DNA from: Rhizobium sp. N324
GTDB taxonomy: Bacteria; Pseudomonadota; Alphaproteobacteria; Rhizobiales; Rhizobiaceae
Assembly (NCBI RefSeq): GCF_001664485.1
Contig: NZ_CP013630.1
Span: 1 to 60,000, forward strand
Length of the DNA: 60,000 nt
Reading direction: 5' to 3'
Positions 21,403 to 30,401 of the stretch are shown piece after piece. How positions within the stretch are numbered: position 1 is the first letter of the stretch; every line of letters begins with the position of its first letter. The notes beneath the pieces are model-generated. The model was not told the origin of the DNA. It did no database searches and saw nothing but the letters and a program-made list of their open reading frames with translations. A program made the translations under genes and the position numbers.

Positions 21403-24400
21403 TCACTTTGTCTTGACCGCTGCAAGCGCCAAACCGAGTACCTTTTCGCTCAGCGTGTAAAGCGAGGCGTTCTCGGTATAGACGAGCATGCACTCGATCG
21501 GCTTGTCGGGATAGAGCGGCGCCAGGATCTCGCGATAGATCGCCAGCTGTGCCCGGTGGGCGAAGGGGATGGCCGACTCTGTCGCCGGCGGCACCCGATT
21601 GGTCTTGTAATCGAGGATGACGACCCGATCGGCAAGGACGGCAAGCCGGTCGATGCGGCCGGAGACGGCATAACGTCTGTCTTCAAGCGTCAGCGTTCCC
21701 ATGATCGAGACCTCGGGCTGGGCCTGCGAACCGAGGACGGCCTGCAGACCCTCTTCGTCCAATAGTTTCAGAACCGAATCGACGAGCTTGCGGCGTTCGG
21801 CTTCCGGCCAGAACCGCGCCGCCCGTTCGGCATAGCGGCCTGCGGCATCGGCCCGCTCCGCAGGCGGAATTTCCGGAAGCGCCTGCAGCATGCGATGGAT
21901 CAGCCGGCCCTTCTCCATTGACCGATCGCTGGGCTCCTTCTCGCCGAACAGCGGCGAAACGACGAGCAAGCCGCCCTCGTCTTCATCGATGATCGTCCCG
22001 GCGCCGGAGGGGCTAAGCGGCCGGGGCAGCTCGGCCTGCGGCGGCAATGGCCGCAACAGACCGTCCGGCAGCCTCTCCTCGCTGTCGCGCTCCCGGCTGC
22101 GGTCGATACGCTCGAAGCTTCGTTCCACCCGCGGCACACGCCATTTGATCCCCGGCCATTCGCCATCGGGACTGGAGAATGTGGTCGCCTCGACATGCGG
22201 ATGGTCGTCGCGCAGCGCCGTCGAGATCATCATATGCCAGGTGTCGTTGCTCACACGCACGCCGCGATAGCCGCAGACGACCAGCCGGTCGGCGGCACGC
22301 GTCATGGCGACATAGAGCAATCGGCGGTATTCTTCTTCCGCGAGCATCTGGATACGAACGGCGTCGTTCTGCGTCAGCGAATTGGCGAGATCGGAGACCG
22401 GAACCCAGACGGGCATTGGCGGCTCGTCGGCGTCGGTCTCGATCAGGCGTAGCTTCGGCAGATGGGTATGGGTGAAGGCCTTCGAACCGCCGTCGACCAG
22501 GAAAACGATCGGAGCCTCGAGACCCTTGGAGGCATGCACCGTCATGATCCGCACTTCGTTGCGCCCTTTATCCTGCTCGCGCTTGACGACCGGGGCTTCG
22601 AGCTCCAGCGTCGAGATGAAGGATTGCAGCCCGGGAAGGCCGGCGCTCTCGTGGTCGAGCGTGAAGGTCAGGAATTCGTCGAGAATATCGCTGACTTCGG
22701 TGCCGAGCCGGGCCAGGAATTGCCGCCGCCCGCCATGGCTGCCCAGCACACGCGCATAGAAATCATGAACCGACAGGCTCCTGGATTGGCGAAGGAACAG
22801 CTCCAGCCTCTCCACGGCCGCGCGGAAACGCTCGGTGCCGTCGGCGGCGAAGCGTTTGAGATGGTTCCAGACGCTCTCATTGTCGCCGCGCAGGGCGGCG
22901 ACCGCAAAAATATCGTCCTCGGAGAGATCGAAAAGCGGGCTTTTGAGCACGGCGGCGAGCGAAAGATCGTCGTCCGGCAGCAGCAGGAAACGGCCGAGCG
23001 CCAGCAGATCCTGCACGGCGATATGGCTGGTCAGTACCAGTCGGTCGGCGCCGGCGACCGGAATGTCGCCGCGGCGTTTCAAGGCGCGCGTCAAGGCATT
23101 GACGAAGGCGTCGCGTCTGCGCACCAGCACCAGGATGTCGCCAGCTTCGATCAGGCGCTCTTTGCCTTTGTCGATGATCGTCTCTCGGCCGACGAGCGCG
23201 CCGATCGAATGGGCGATCCGCCTCGCCAGGATTGCGGCCGGCGCGCTTTCCGGCGTCGCGTCGAAGGGCGCCGTCCAGTCCTCCACCTTGACCACCGCCT
23301 CAGGCGCGACCATCTCCCAGAGATCGACGGCGCCGGGATGCCCGATGCGGCTGGAGCGATGCACGACCGGTTCGTTAAGCGCGCTGAGGCCGCGCGAATT
23401 GTCGGGTTCCCTGAAAATATGGTCGACGGCCTCGAGCACATCGGCGGTCGAGCGGAAGGAAAGCGGCAGCCGCACGGAGGAAAAATTCTGCCCGCTGTCG
23501 GACACGCGCCGCCGCGTCCGGTCGCTTTCCTCGGAAAACCGCTCCGGCCGTGCCCCTTGAAAGGAATAGATCGACTGTTTCTCGTCGCCGACGGCAAAGA
23601 GCGTGCGCACGATCGGCCGGGCGCTTTCGCCGGAGAAGAAATCCTCGGCGAGCGACTGGATGACGCTCCACTGGATCGGGCTGGTATCCTGCGCCTCGTC
23701 GACGAGGATATGGTCGATGCCGCGATCGAGCTTGTAGTGGATCCAGGGGCCGACGCCGCTCTTCGTCAGCAGGTCGGCGGTGCGGGTGATCAGGTCCTCG
23801 AAATCGAGCTGGCTGCGCTGCTTCTTCAATTCCTCATAGTCGTGATTCAGCCGGTCGGCGAGCACGAGGGCGGCATGCGTGGCGCCGTACATCCGCATCA
23901 GTTTCAGCCGGTCGCGGCTTGCGGCGACATGGGCGCGAGCCGCGGCGATGGCGTTCGCCAGCTGCGGAGCTTCGGCAAGCATCGCCTTAACCGTGAATTG
24001 CGAATCCGCCTTCGGTTCGCCCTTCACCGTCAGAAAGATTTTCTCGAGAAACTCCGCGCGTTTTGCATCATCGCGTTCCCGCCCGGCAAGCCTGAGGCCG
24101 TAGGCAACTTCCTGCGCCTTCGCGCCGCCCTTCTGGTCGGCAAGCGACAGATAAAGCTCCAGCATGCCGCCGCTAAGCTCCGGCAGCGGCCAATATTGCG
24201 CTGCGATCCGGCTTTCGGTGTCATCGGGCGTGAGACCGAGCCTTTCGCGCAAAACCATCTCGACACCGCCCTGCTGTTCGGCCGCCGCGGTGAAACGACG
24301 GATGGCGTTGCGATTGGCGACGATGTCGCCGAGCAGGTTCTCCAGTCCGGACTCGTCGCCGAGATCGAGCACATAGGCGAATGCCTCGGCAAGGGCGCTG

Positions 24401-24954
24401 TCTCCCTCAGGCGCGGAAGCCGTCAGCAGCGCCCGGCGGGCGTCGGAAAGCAGCGCCACTGCTGCGCGGTCGTCGAGAACCGAGAAATGCCCGGCGACGT
24501 TGGCCTCCAGCGGAAATTGATGCAGCAGCGCCTCGCAAAAGGCGTGGATCGTCTGGATCTTCAGTCCGCCGGGTGTCTCCAGCGCCTTGGCAAACAGCCG
24601 GCGGGCCTCGGCGAGCTTAATTCCGTCAGGCGCCGTCCCCTCGATCTGGGTGATCCGCCGGCCAAGAGCTTCATCGTCGAGCACCACCCAGTCCGCCAGC
24701 CGCTCAAAGACGCGGTTCGACATTTCCGAGGCGGCAGCCTTGGTATAGGTGAGGCATAAAATGGCGGACGGCCGCGCACCGGCAAGCAAAAGCCGGATGA
24801 CGCGCTGGGTCAGCACATGCGTCTTGCCGGAGCCGGCATTGGCCGAGACCCATGCGGAGCGCTCGGGATCGGAGGCGATCGCCTGCTGGATCGTCGTCCA
24901 GCCGATCCAGGCGCCCGGATCGTCGTCGTTGGGAAGCGCCGTCACGTCACTCAT
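21403..24954 (-). CDS. addA: AddA helicase-nuclease subunit
   Basis: AddAB processes double-strand ends for RecA loading, replacing RecBCD in many bacteria. The 1183-aa protein is a UvrD/Rep (SF1A) helicase: Walker [16 protein letters not shown] (about residues 38-52), Walker [13 protein letters not shown], motif [16 protein letters not shown], motif [15 protein letters not shown]. The C-terminal nuclease has GRIDRL...[10 protein letters not shown]. The ATG at 24954 overlaps the end of addB by 8 bases; a further upstream start would lie inside addB. Helicase and nuclease motifs both look functional. Confidence 0.96.
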   Translation of the reverse strand: MSDVTALPNDDDPGAWIGWTTIQQAIASDPERSAWVSANAGSGKTHVLTQRVIRLLLAGARPSAILCLTYTKAAASEMSNRVFERLADWVVLDDEALGRRITQIEGTAPDGIKLAEARRLFAKALETPGGLKIQTIHAFCEALLHQFPLEANVAGHFSVLDDRAAVALLSDARRALLTASAPEGDSALAEAFAYVLDLGDESGLENLLGDIVANRNAIRRFTAAAEQQGGVEMVLRERLGLTPDDTESRIAAQYWPLPELSGGMLELYLSLADQKGGAKAQEVAYGLRLAGRERDDAKRAEFLEKIFLTVKGEPKADSQFTVKAMLAEAPQLANAIAAARAHVAASRDRLKLMRMYGATHAALVLADRLNHDYEELKKQRSQLDFEDLITRTADLLTKSGVGPWIHYKLDRGIDHILVDEAQDTSPIQWSVIQSLAEDFFSGESARPIVRTLFAVGDEKQSIYSFQGARPERFSEESDRTRRRVSDSGQNFSSVRLPLSFRSTADVLEAVDHIFREPDNSRGLSALNEPVVHRSSRIGHPGAVDLWEMVAPEAVVKVEDWTAPFDATPESAPAAILARRIAHSIGALVGRETIIDKGKERLIEAGDILVLVRRRDAFVNALTRALKRRGDIPVAGADRLVLTSHIAVQDLLALGRFLLLPDDDLSLAAVLKSPLFDLSEDDIFAVAALRGDNESVWNHLKRFAADGTERFRAAVERLELFLRQSRSLSVHDFYARVLGSHGGRRQFLARLGTEVSDILDEFLTFTLDHESAGLPGLQSFISTLELEAPVVKREQDKGRNEVRIMTVHASKGLEAPIVFLVDGGSKAFTHTHLPKLRLIETDADEPPMPVWVPVSDLANSLTQNDAVRIQMLAEEEYRRLLYVAMTRAADRLVVCGYRGVRVSNDTWHMMISTALRDDHPHVEATTFSSPDGEWPGIKWRVPRVERSFERIDRSRERDSEERLPDGLLRPLPPQAELPRPLSPSGAGTIIDEDEGGLLVVSPLFGEKEPSDRSMEKGRLIHRMLQALPEIPPAERADAAGRYAERAARFWPEAERRKLVDSVLKLLDEEGLQAVLGSQAQPEVSIMGTLTLEDRRYAVSGRIDRLAVLADRVVILDYKTNRVPPATESAIPFAHRAQLAIYREILAPLYPDKPIECMLVYTENASLYTLSEKVLGLALAAVKTK

Positions 24955-27900
24955 CGCCGCCGCCTTCCTCGGTTTCTGCCGTCGACCATTCGGAGACGCG
25001 GGCGAGATGATCATAGTCGCCGCCGAAATCGAATTGCTGTGCCGGGATGAGCCGTGAGGTGAAGCCCTTTTCGCCGGATTGCAGCAAGCGCACGAACTTG
25101 ACCAACTGGTCGATCGACTCCTCGGCGAGATCCATCGCCGATTTCGCCTTGTCGCTGCGCGCCGAGCTCTCATTGTTGACGGTGTCGACCTGAAAGCGGC
25201 GTCCCGGCCGCAAGCGGACATAGAGCAGGTCCTGCGGCACGAGACTGCCGGCATCACGGAAGGCGCCGCCGCGCAAGGCCGCCGCTTCGAGCGCAAGCTG
25301 CGGATCGAGGAGCACCCGCGCCTGCGCCGGCGAGGGATTGTAGCCGGTCTTGTAGTCGATGATATCGGCGGCGTTCGGTCCGGTGACGTCGATCCGGTCG
25401 GCAACACCGTTGAGCCGGATATTGATCGGTTCCAGTTCGATGCCGCCGCGAACCTCCGTCAGCGTCTTGCGGATGCCCGGCCGCCGTCCCGCCTCCCAGT
25501 CGAGGAAGGCGCGAGCCACCGCACGAAAACGTGGCCGCCACACGGCATCGATATGCGGCGGCAGTTGCTCCATGTCGAAAAGCTCGGAAAGGATACGCTC
25601 CATCGCCGCTGTTGCCTCAGGCGTGCCGGCGACATGGGCCTCGCGAATGAACCGGTCGATGATCTTGTGGTAGAGCGTGCCGCGTTCGGCCGCTCCGGGA
25701 TCGCGGTTGAACGCATCGACGGGATCGAGGCGCAGGATGCGGCGGGCATAGATGGCGTAGGGGTCCCGGCGCAGCCGGCCGACTTCGCTGAAGGAGTAGG
25801 ATGTCGGCTGCAGTGCCAGTGGTGGTTTCGGCGAGGGTCGCTGTGCTGGTGCCTGGGCTTCTCCGCGATCGATCAGGCCGGCCCATTGGAGGAACCGGTT
25901 ACCGCGTCCCTTCAATTCGGCTTCGAACGCCTCTCCGGCAAGCGCCAGCAGCCGCTGCAGCCAGCGCGAGGCGACCGTCGGTGTCGAGCCCTGGCGCAGC
26001 GCGCGCGCATAGATCAGATGGCGTGTGCCGTTCGCCATTTCAAAGTCGTGCGCCAGCTGGCCGATGCGCCGTTCCGGCGGCTCCAGTCCGATCTCCGTCT
26101 TCATCATGCGCGGAATGAAGGGATTGTTGGCGGTCTGCCCCGGCCAGGTGCCCTCGTTCAGGCCGCCGAGGATCAGCGTATCGACGCTCTGCAGGCGGGC
26201 TTCCAGCGTACCGAAGATGAAGAGGCGGGGATGGCTGATCGCCCGCGGCTTGACCGCATGACCGGCGGCAAGCGCTGCCATGATGTCGATCCATTGCGGC
26301 CCGTCGGCCTCCATCTGGCCGTTGGTGTCGATCACTTCGCCGAGCAGGGCGGCGAGCGCATCTCCGGCTTCACCAGACCAGAGATCGGCGAGATTGCCGT
26401 GCGGATCGGCTGCCACCGCTTCAAGCGCGCGGCCGGTGCGCTCCGCCCATTCGGACAAGGTGAAACCAGCTGTCCTCCCGCGATCTTCCGGCCGGTGCCG
26501 GATCAAGGCCGAAGCCAGCGGCTCGGTCGCCTTTGTGACCCGCTGGGCAAGGTCGTAGGCGGCATCGGCGGCGTCGGGCGAAAGCGCCTTTCGCCATTGT
26601 GGCGCGTGCCTATCCTCAGCCTGTTCGCCAAGCTGCTGGGTCAGCAACGGTTCGAGCCTGCTGATATCGACCTCGGCCACGCCGCCGCGCAACGCCAGTA
26701 GCTCGAGCGCCTCGGTGGCGGAAATCAATGTATTGCGTTCCAGGCCGAAGCGGGCCAGCGGATGTTTGAGCAACGAGACGATCGCCACGGGATCGCCCGG
26801 GCGCAATGCCGCCTCCAGCAGCAATTGCAGAAGCGTGCCCTGCGGCGTCGCCGCAAGCGGCGTGCCGGCCGAATCGTCGGCGAGGATGCCGAAGCGGGAA
26901 AGCTCCGCCATCACCCGGCGGGCAAGATTGCGGTCCGGGGTGATGAGGGCCGCCCGGCTTTCGCCGTCCTGCCCCGGTCTTTCCAATGCCAGCCGGAGCG
27001 CAATGGCAATCGCGGTCGCTTCCTCGCGTTCGTTCGCGGCTTCGATCAGCGAAACATCGGCGAAAGCCGAAGAGAAAGCGTCCTCGGGCAGCTCACTCTT
27101 CCAGGCGCCCCAATCGCTGGTCGCCTCTGCCGGAACGAGTGCCCGGGACAGAATTTCGGCGCGCCGGTCGAGATCGGTTTCCGGCCTGTCGAGCAGCGTC
27201 ACGTCGGCGCGCGTCAGCTTCAGCCGCTTGAGCAGCGATGACAGGCCATACTGCGGATGGCTTCGGCTCGCGGGATTGGCGTGCTGGCCCGGTGAAAGCT
27301 CCGGCGCCACCATCTGCCAGTGCCGTTCCGGCATGGAGAGATCAAGCCCCGGAAGCACGATCACGCCCTCGGGCAGATTGGCGACGGCGGCAATGAGATC
27401 GGCGGTGGCGGCAACCGAGCCCGTCGAACCGGCGATGATGATCGGCCCGAGGGGCTTCGTCGCCGAAAGCCTGTTTGCTTCGGCCCGCAGAATGGCATTT
27501 CGGTGCCGTGCCGGCGAGGATTTTCCGAGCTCGGAAAGCCGCTCCGGCCAGAAGGCGCTAGCGATCTGCAGGAATTCCGCCGTCAGCTGCCACCAGGCGG
27601 CGTAATCGCCGGTGTCGAGTTTCGATAGTTCCGACCAGTCGAGATCCTCGGTTTCGATCGAATCGATCAGTTCCGCAAGGTTGCGGGCGAGCCAGATCGC
27701 ATCCGCTGGGCTTGCCGGCGCCACCAGCGGTGAATCCGAATGAATGTGGCGGACGATCTCCGGCAGTTTGTTGCGCCAGGCGAGGATCAGCCGGGCAAGC
27801 TCGAGCAGGCGGGCGGTATTCGACAGCGGCTGGGCAAGATCAATCGTTGCCGGCAGCGCCTCGTCGAAATAACCGCTGTCGTCGTCGGTTTCGCCGAGGG

Positions 27901-28141
27901 GACGGATGACCGGCAGGATCGCCGAGCGGCCGCCGAGCAGATCGACGAATTCCGAGCGCAGCACGCGTACGGCGCGCCGGGTCGGCAGATAGATCGTCAC
28001 TCTGGCAAGCGATAGCGGATCGTCGGCCTCATGCCGGAAGAGTGGCGTCAGCCGGCCGTCGCAAAGTGTCGTCGCCAACGTTTTCAGGAAGGAGAGGCCC
28101 GCCGGGATCGTCAGAATGCGTGGCTGGTGCCGCTCCGCCAT
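24947..28141 (-). CDS. addB: AddB double-strand break repair nuclease subunit
   Basis: The 1064-aa AddB subunit carries a C-terminal PD-(D/E)XK nuclease (GVADRIDV...ADIIDYKTGYNPS, around residues 925-955), preceded by the RGTLYHKIIDRF segment. The N-terminus (RILTIPAGLSFLKTLA) lacks the Walker A GKT of Bacillus AddB, so it is probably not an active ATPase. Only one cysteine (residue 27) is present in the entire protein, so the four-Cys iron-sulfur site of Bacillus AddB is absent. Its start is 3 bases after the murU-like stop. Confidence 0.94.
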   Translation of the reverse strand: MAERHQPRILTIPAGLSFLKTLATTLCDGRLTPLFRHEADDPLSLARVTIYLPTRRAVRVLRSEFVDLLGGRSAILPVIRPLGETDDDSGYFDEALPATIDLAQPLSNTARLLELARLILAWRNKLPEIVRHIHSDSPLVAPASPADAIWLARNLAELIDSIETEDLDWSELSKLDTGDYAAWWQLTAEFLQIASAFWPERLSELGKSSPARHRNAILRAEANRLSATKPLGPIIIAGSTGSVAATADLIAAVANLPEGVIVLPGLDLSMPERHWQMVAPELSPGQHANPASRSHPQYGLSSLLKRLKLTRADVTLLDRPETDLDRRAEILSRALVPAEATSDWGAWKSELPEDAFSSAFADVSLIEAANEREEATAIAIALRLALERPGQDGESRAALITPDRNLARRVMAELSRFGILADDSAGTPLAATPQGTLLQLLLEAALRPGDPVAIVSLLKHPLARFGLERNTLISATEALELLALRGGVAEVDISRLEPLLTQQLGEQAEDRHAPQWRKALSPDAADAAYDLAQRVTKATEPLASALIRHRPEDRGRTAGFTLSEWAERTGRALEAVAADPHGNLADLWSGEAGDALAALLGEVIDTNGQMEADGPQWIDIMAALAAGHAVKPRAISHPRLFIFGTLEARLQSVDTLILGGLNEGTWPGQTANNPFIPRMMKTEIGLEPPERRIGQLAHDFEMANGTRHLIYARALRQGSTPTVASRWLQRLLALAGEAFEAELKGRGNRFLQWAGLIDRGEAQAPAQRPSPKPPLALQPTSYSFSEVGRLRRDPYAIYARRILRLDPVDAFNRDPGAAERGTLYHKIIDRFIREAHVAGTPEATAAMERILSELFDMEQLPPHIDAVWRPRFRAVARAFLDWEAGRRPGIRKTLTEVRGGIELEPINIRLNGVADRIDVTGPNAADIIDYKTGYNPSPAQARVLLDPQLALEAAALRGGAFRDAGSLVPQDLLYVRLRPGRRFQVDTVNNESSARSDKAKSAMDLAEESIDQLVKFVRLLQSGEKGFTSRLIPAQQFDFGGDYDHLARVSEWSTAETEEGGGDE

Positions 28142-28144
28142 AGC

Positions 28145-28876
28145 TCACGCGAACGCCCGCAACCTGCGGATCGTTTCCTCCGCCTCGCCGATCGCCGCCG
28201 GCGTTCCCACCGTCAGCCAGTGGCCGTCGAGCACCATGCCGAAAAGCCGCCCGCTTGCGATCGCCTTGTCGAAATAGATATTGAGATTGAAGGCATCCTG
28301 CGGCGCGTCGTCGAGCAGCGACGGGTTCATGACGATCGCGCCGGCATAGACAACGGGATTGGAGGGATCGTCGCGATACCGCGTCAGCCGGCCGTCGGCT
28401 GCCATGCCGAAATCGTTCTTGCCGTTGTGGCCCGTGGTATCCTCTATCCTCACGCAAAGCAGCGCCATATCCATGCGCGCGGCATCGAAGAATCCGGCTA
28501 AGCGCTCCAGATTCGTCGCTCGCCCCGGCTGTTCGCCGATCCAGAAGAGATCGGCATTCATGACGAAGACATTTTCGCGGGTCAGCAGCTTCAGCCCTTT
28601 CGCCAGCCCGCCGCCGGAATTCATCAGCGCCTCCCGCTCGTCGGAGATGATGATGTCGAGCCCGGGATAATTCCTCAGATGATCGAGCATCTGGTGGGCG
28701 TGATGGTGAACATTGACGGCGGCTCGTTCGACACCGGCGGCCACGAGCGAATCCAGCGCATAGTCGATCATCGGCTTGCCGTCGATCTTCACCAGCGGCT
28801 TCGGGATCGTGTCGGTGATCGGGCGCATGCGGGTTCCAAGACCCGCGGCCAGTACCATGGCTTGTCTGATGGTCAT
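28145..28876 (-). CDS. murU: MurU-like sugar-1-phosphate nucleotidyltransferase
   Basis: The 243-aa protein has the nucleotidyltransferase signature MVLAAGLGTRMRPITDTIPKPLV (residues 7-29, given here as the family motif; the Gly-rich loop and Lys are intact) and a metal-binding FVMNADLFW. In Pseudomonas and Caulobacter, MurU makes UDP-MurNAc from MurNAc-1-P, supplied by the sugar kinase AmgK. Here the gene directly follows a TsaE-AmgK-like fusion, supporting this role over generic mannose-1-P guanylyltransferase labels. Function is inferred from the motif plus context. Confidence 0.8.
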   Translation of the reverse strand: MTIRQAMVLAAGLGTRMRPITDTIPKPLVKIDGKPMIDYALDSLVAAGVERAAVNVHHHAHQMLDHLRNYPGLDIIISDEREALMNSGGGLAKGLKLLTRENVFVMNADLFWIGEQPGRATNLERLAGFFDAARMDMALLCVRIEDTTGHNGKNDFGMAADGRLTRYRDDPSNPVVYAGAIVMNPSLLDDAPQDAFNLNIYFDKAIASGRLFGMVLDGHWLTVGTPAAIGEAEETIRRLRAFA

Positions 28877-28889
28877 CCTGATCCGGAAC

Positions 28890-30401
28890 TTATGATTCGC
28901 TCTGGCCTATTCCAGCCCTTGTGCACCAATCGCGCAAGGGGGCAAGCGCTTCGTGCTCGAACGCGACCTGGAGATAGGCAAGCGTTCGCGGCATATGTTT
29001 GAGGTAACCGGGCTTGCCGTCGCGCTGCAACAGCCGCACCCAGAGACCGGCAAGCTTGCAGTTGCGCTGCGCCGACATGATCGCCCAGGCCTTCATGAAT
29101 CCGGCTTCGTCGAAGCCGCCCTGGGCCCGGCGAAGGGCAAGGTAGTCGTCCATCAGTTGCCGGAAAAGCCCCGGTTCGATCGTCACGCGTGCATCCTGAA
29201 CGATGGAAGCAAGGTCATAGGCGGTCGGGCCGATCATCGCATCCTGGAAGTCGATGATGCCGACCTTGCGAATACCGCTTTCCTCTTCGCGCCAGATGAT
29301 ATTCGGCGAATGGAAGTCGCGCAGCAGCAAGTTTTTCTCGGCTGTTGCGAGCTCGTCGATGAGCCCATCCCAGATCGCCAGATACTCCGCCCGTTCGGCA
29401 TCCGTGGGCGGTGTACCGCGCTTCCAGCCAATGTGCCAGTCGAGCACAAGCTGCACTTCCATCTTCATTGCCGTGCGGTCGAAGTCCGGAATGTGGTGCG
29501 TATGCGTTGTCGAAACCGGGATATCCTGAGGGATCTGCATGGAATGAAGATGGGCAAGGCAGGCGACACTTTGCCGATAACGTTCGGCGATTGGCCGCCC
29601 GTCGTCATCGAGCACACCTTCGGTGCCGAGATCCTCGATCAGCAGGATGCCCTGCTCATAATCGACCTGGTAGATCTCCGGCGTCGCAAACCCCCGCTCG
29701 CGCAAGGCTTCGGCAATCGCAACGAAAGGATAGGCGTTCTGTGCGAGATGCGCGACCTTGGGATAGGGCTTGCCGTCAAAGACCGGCGGTCCCTCGGGGT
29801 GCGGGCGCCAATCCATCAGTATTTTTCGCGGAGCGCCATCCGGATAGATCGCTTCATAGGCGCGCAGCGACGCATCGCCGGTCAGGAAACGGCGTTTCGC
29901 ATCTGGATAGCCGGCCTTGTCGAGGAAGCTGCGGATCGCCAGAACACGATGGATGCGCAGAGCCTGGGTACCCGTGGCATTGATCGTTGCCCGCCGGCCG
30001 CCGCCTTCATGGTCGAGTCGCAGTGCGATGCGCTCGGCCGGCAGTTCGCCCTCAGCCATCTCGGGCCATTCGACCAGACAGATGCCGTTCTCCAGGGCCT
30101 CGTCGAAGCCGAGCTCCGTCAGTTCGGCGGGATGGCCGAGCCGGTAGAGATCGAAGTGCGAAACGGGCAAGCGCAGATCGTAGGATTGCACCAGCGTGAA
30201 GGTCGGGCTCGGGACTTCGAGCCGCTCGTCGTCGGCAATGGCGCGCAGGATCGCGCGGGCGAGCGAGGACTTGCCTGCACCGAGATCGCCGGAAAGGGCC
30301 AGGCAATCGCCGGCTTTCAGGGCGAGCGTCAGGTCTTCGCCGAGGCGGATGGTTGCCGCTTCATCTTTCAGGAAAACCGAGATCGTATCGCCGGTCGTCA
30401 T
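28890..30401 (-). CDS. tsaE: TsaE / AmgK-like phosphotransferase fusion protein
   Basis: This is a 503-aa two-domain protein. Residues about 1-150 are TsaE, the ATPase needed for tRNA t6A37 synthesis, with P-loop SGDLGAGKSS (37-46) and the SPTFTLVQSYD segment. Residues about 165-500 form an APH-type kinase resembling AmgK (cell-wall amino-sugar kinase): LLIEDLGTEGVLDDDG, the catalytic LLLRDFHSPNIIW and metal-binding GIIDFQDAMIGPTAYDL. The HxD His of typical APH kinases is Leu here. The start overlaps the kinase gene upstream as ATGA, and the murU-like gene follows after 13 bases. Confidence 0.9.
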   Translation of the reverse strand: MTTGDTISVFLKDEAATIRLGEDLTLALKAGDCLALSGDLGAGKSSLARAILRAIADDERLEVPSPTFTLVQSYDLRLPVSHFDLYRLGHPAELTELGFDEALENGICLVEWPEMAEGELPAERIALRLDHEGGGRRATINATGTQALRIHRVLAIRSFLDKAGYPDAKRRFLTGDASLRAYEAIYPDGAPRKILMDWRPHPEGPPVFDGKPYPKVAHLAQNAYPFVAIAEALRERGFATPEIYQVDYEQGILLIEDLGTEGVLDDDGRPIAERYRQSVACLAHLHSMQIPQDIPVSTTHTHHIPDFDRTAMKMEVQLVLDWHIGWKRGTPPTDAERAEYLAIWDGLIDELATAEKNLLLRDFHSPNIIWREEESGIRKVGIIDFQDAMIGPTAYDLASIVQDARVTIEPGLFRQLMDDYLALRRAQGGFDEAGFMKAWAIMSAQRNCKLAGLWVRLLQRDGKPGYLKHMPRTLAYLQVAFEHEALAPLRDWCTRAGIGQSES

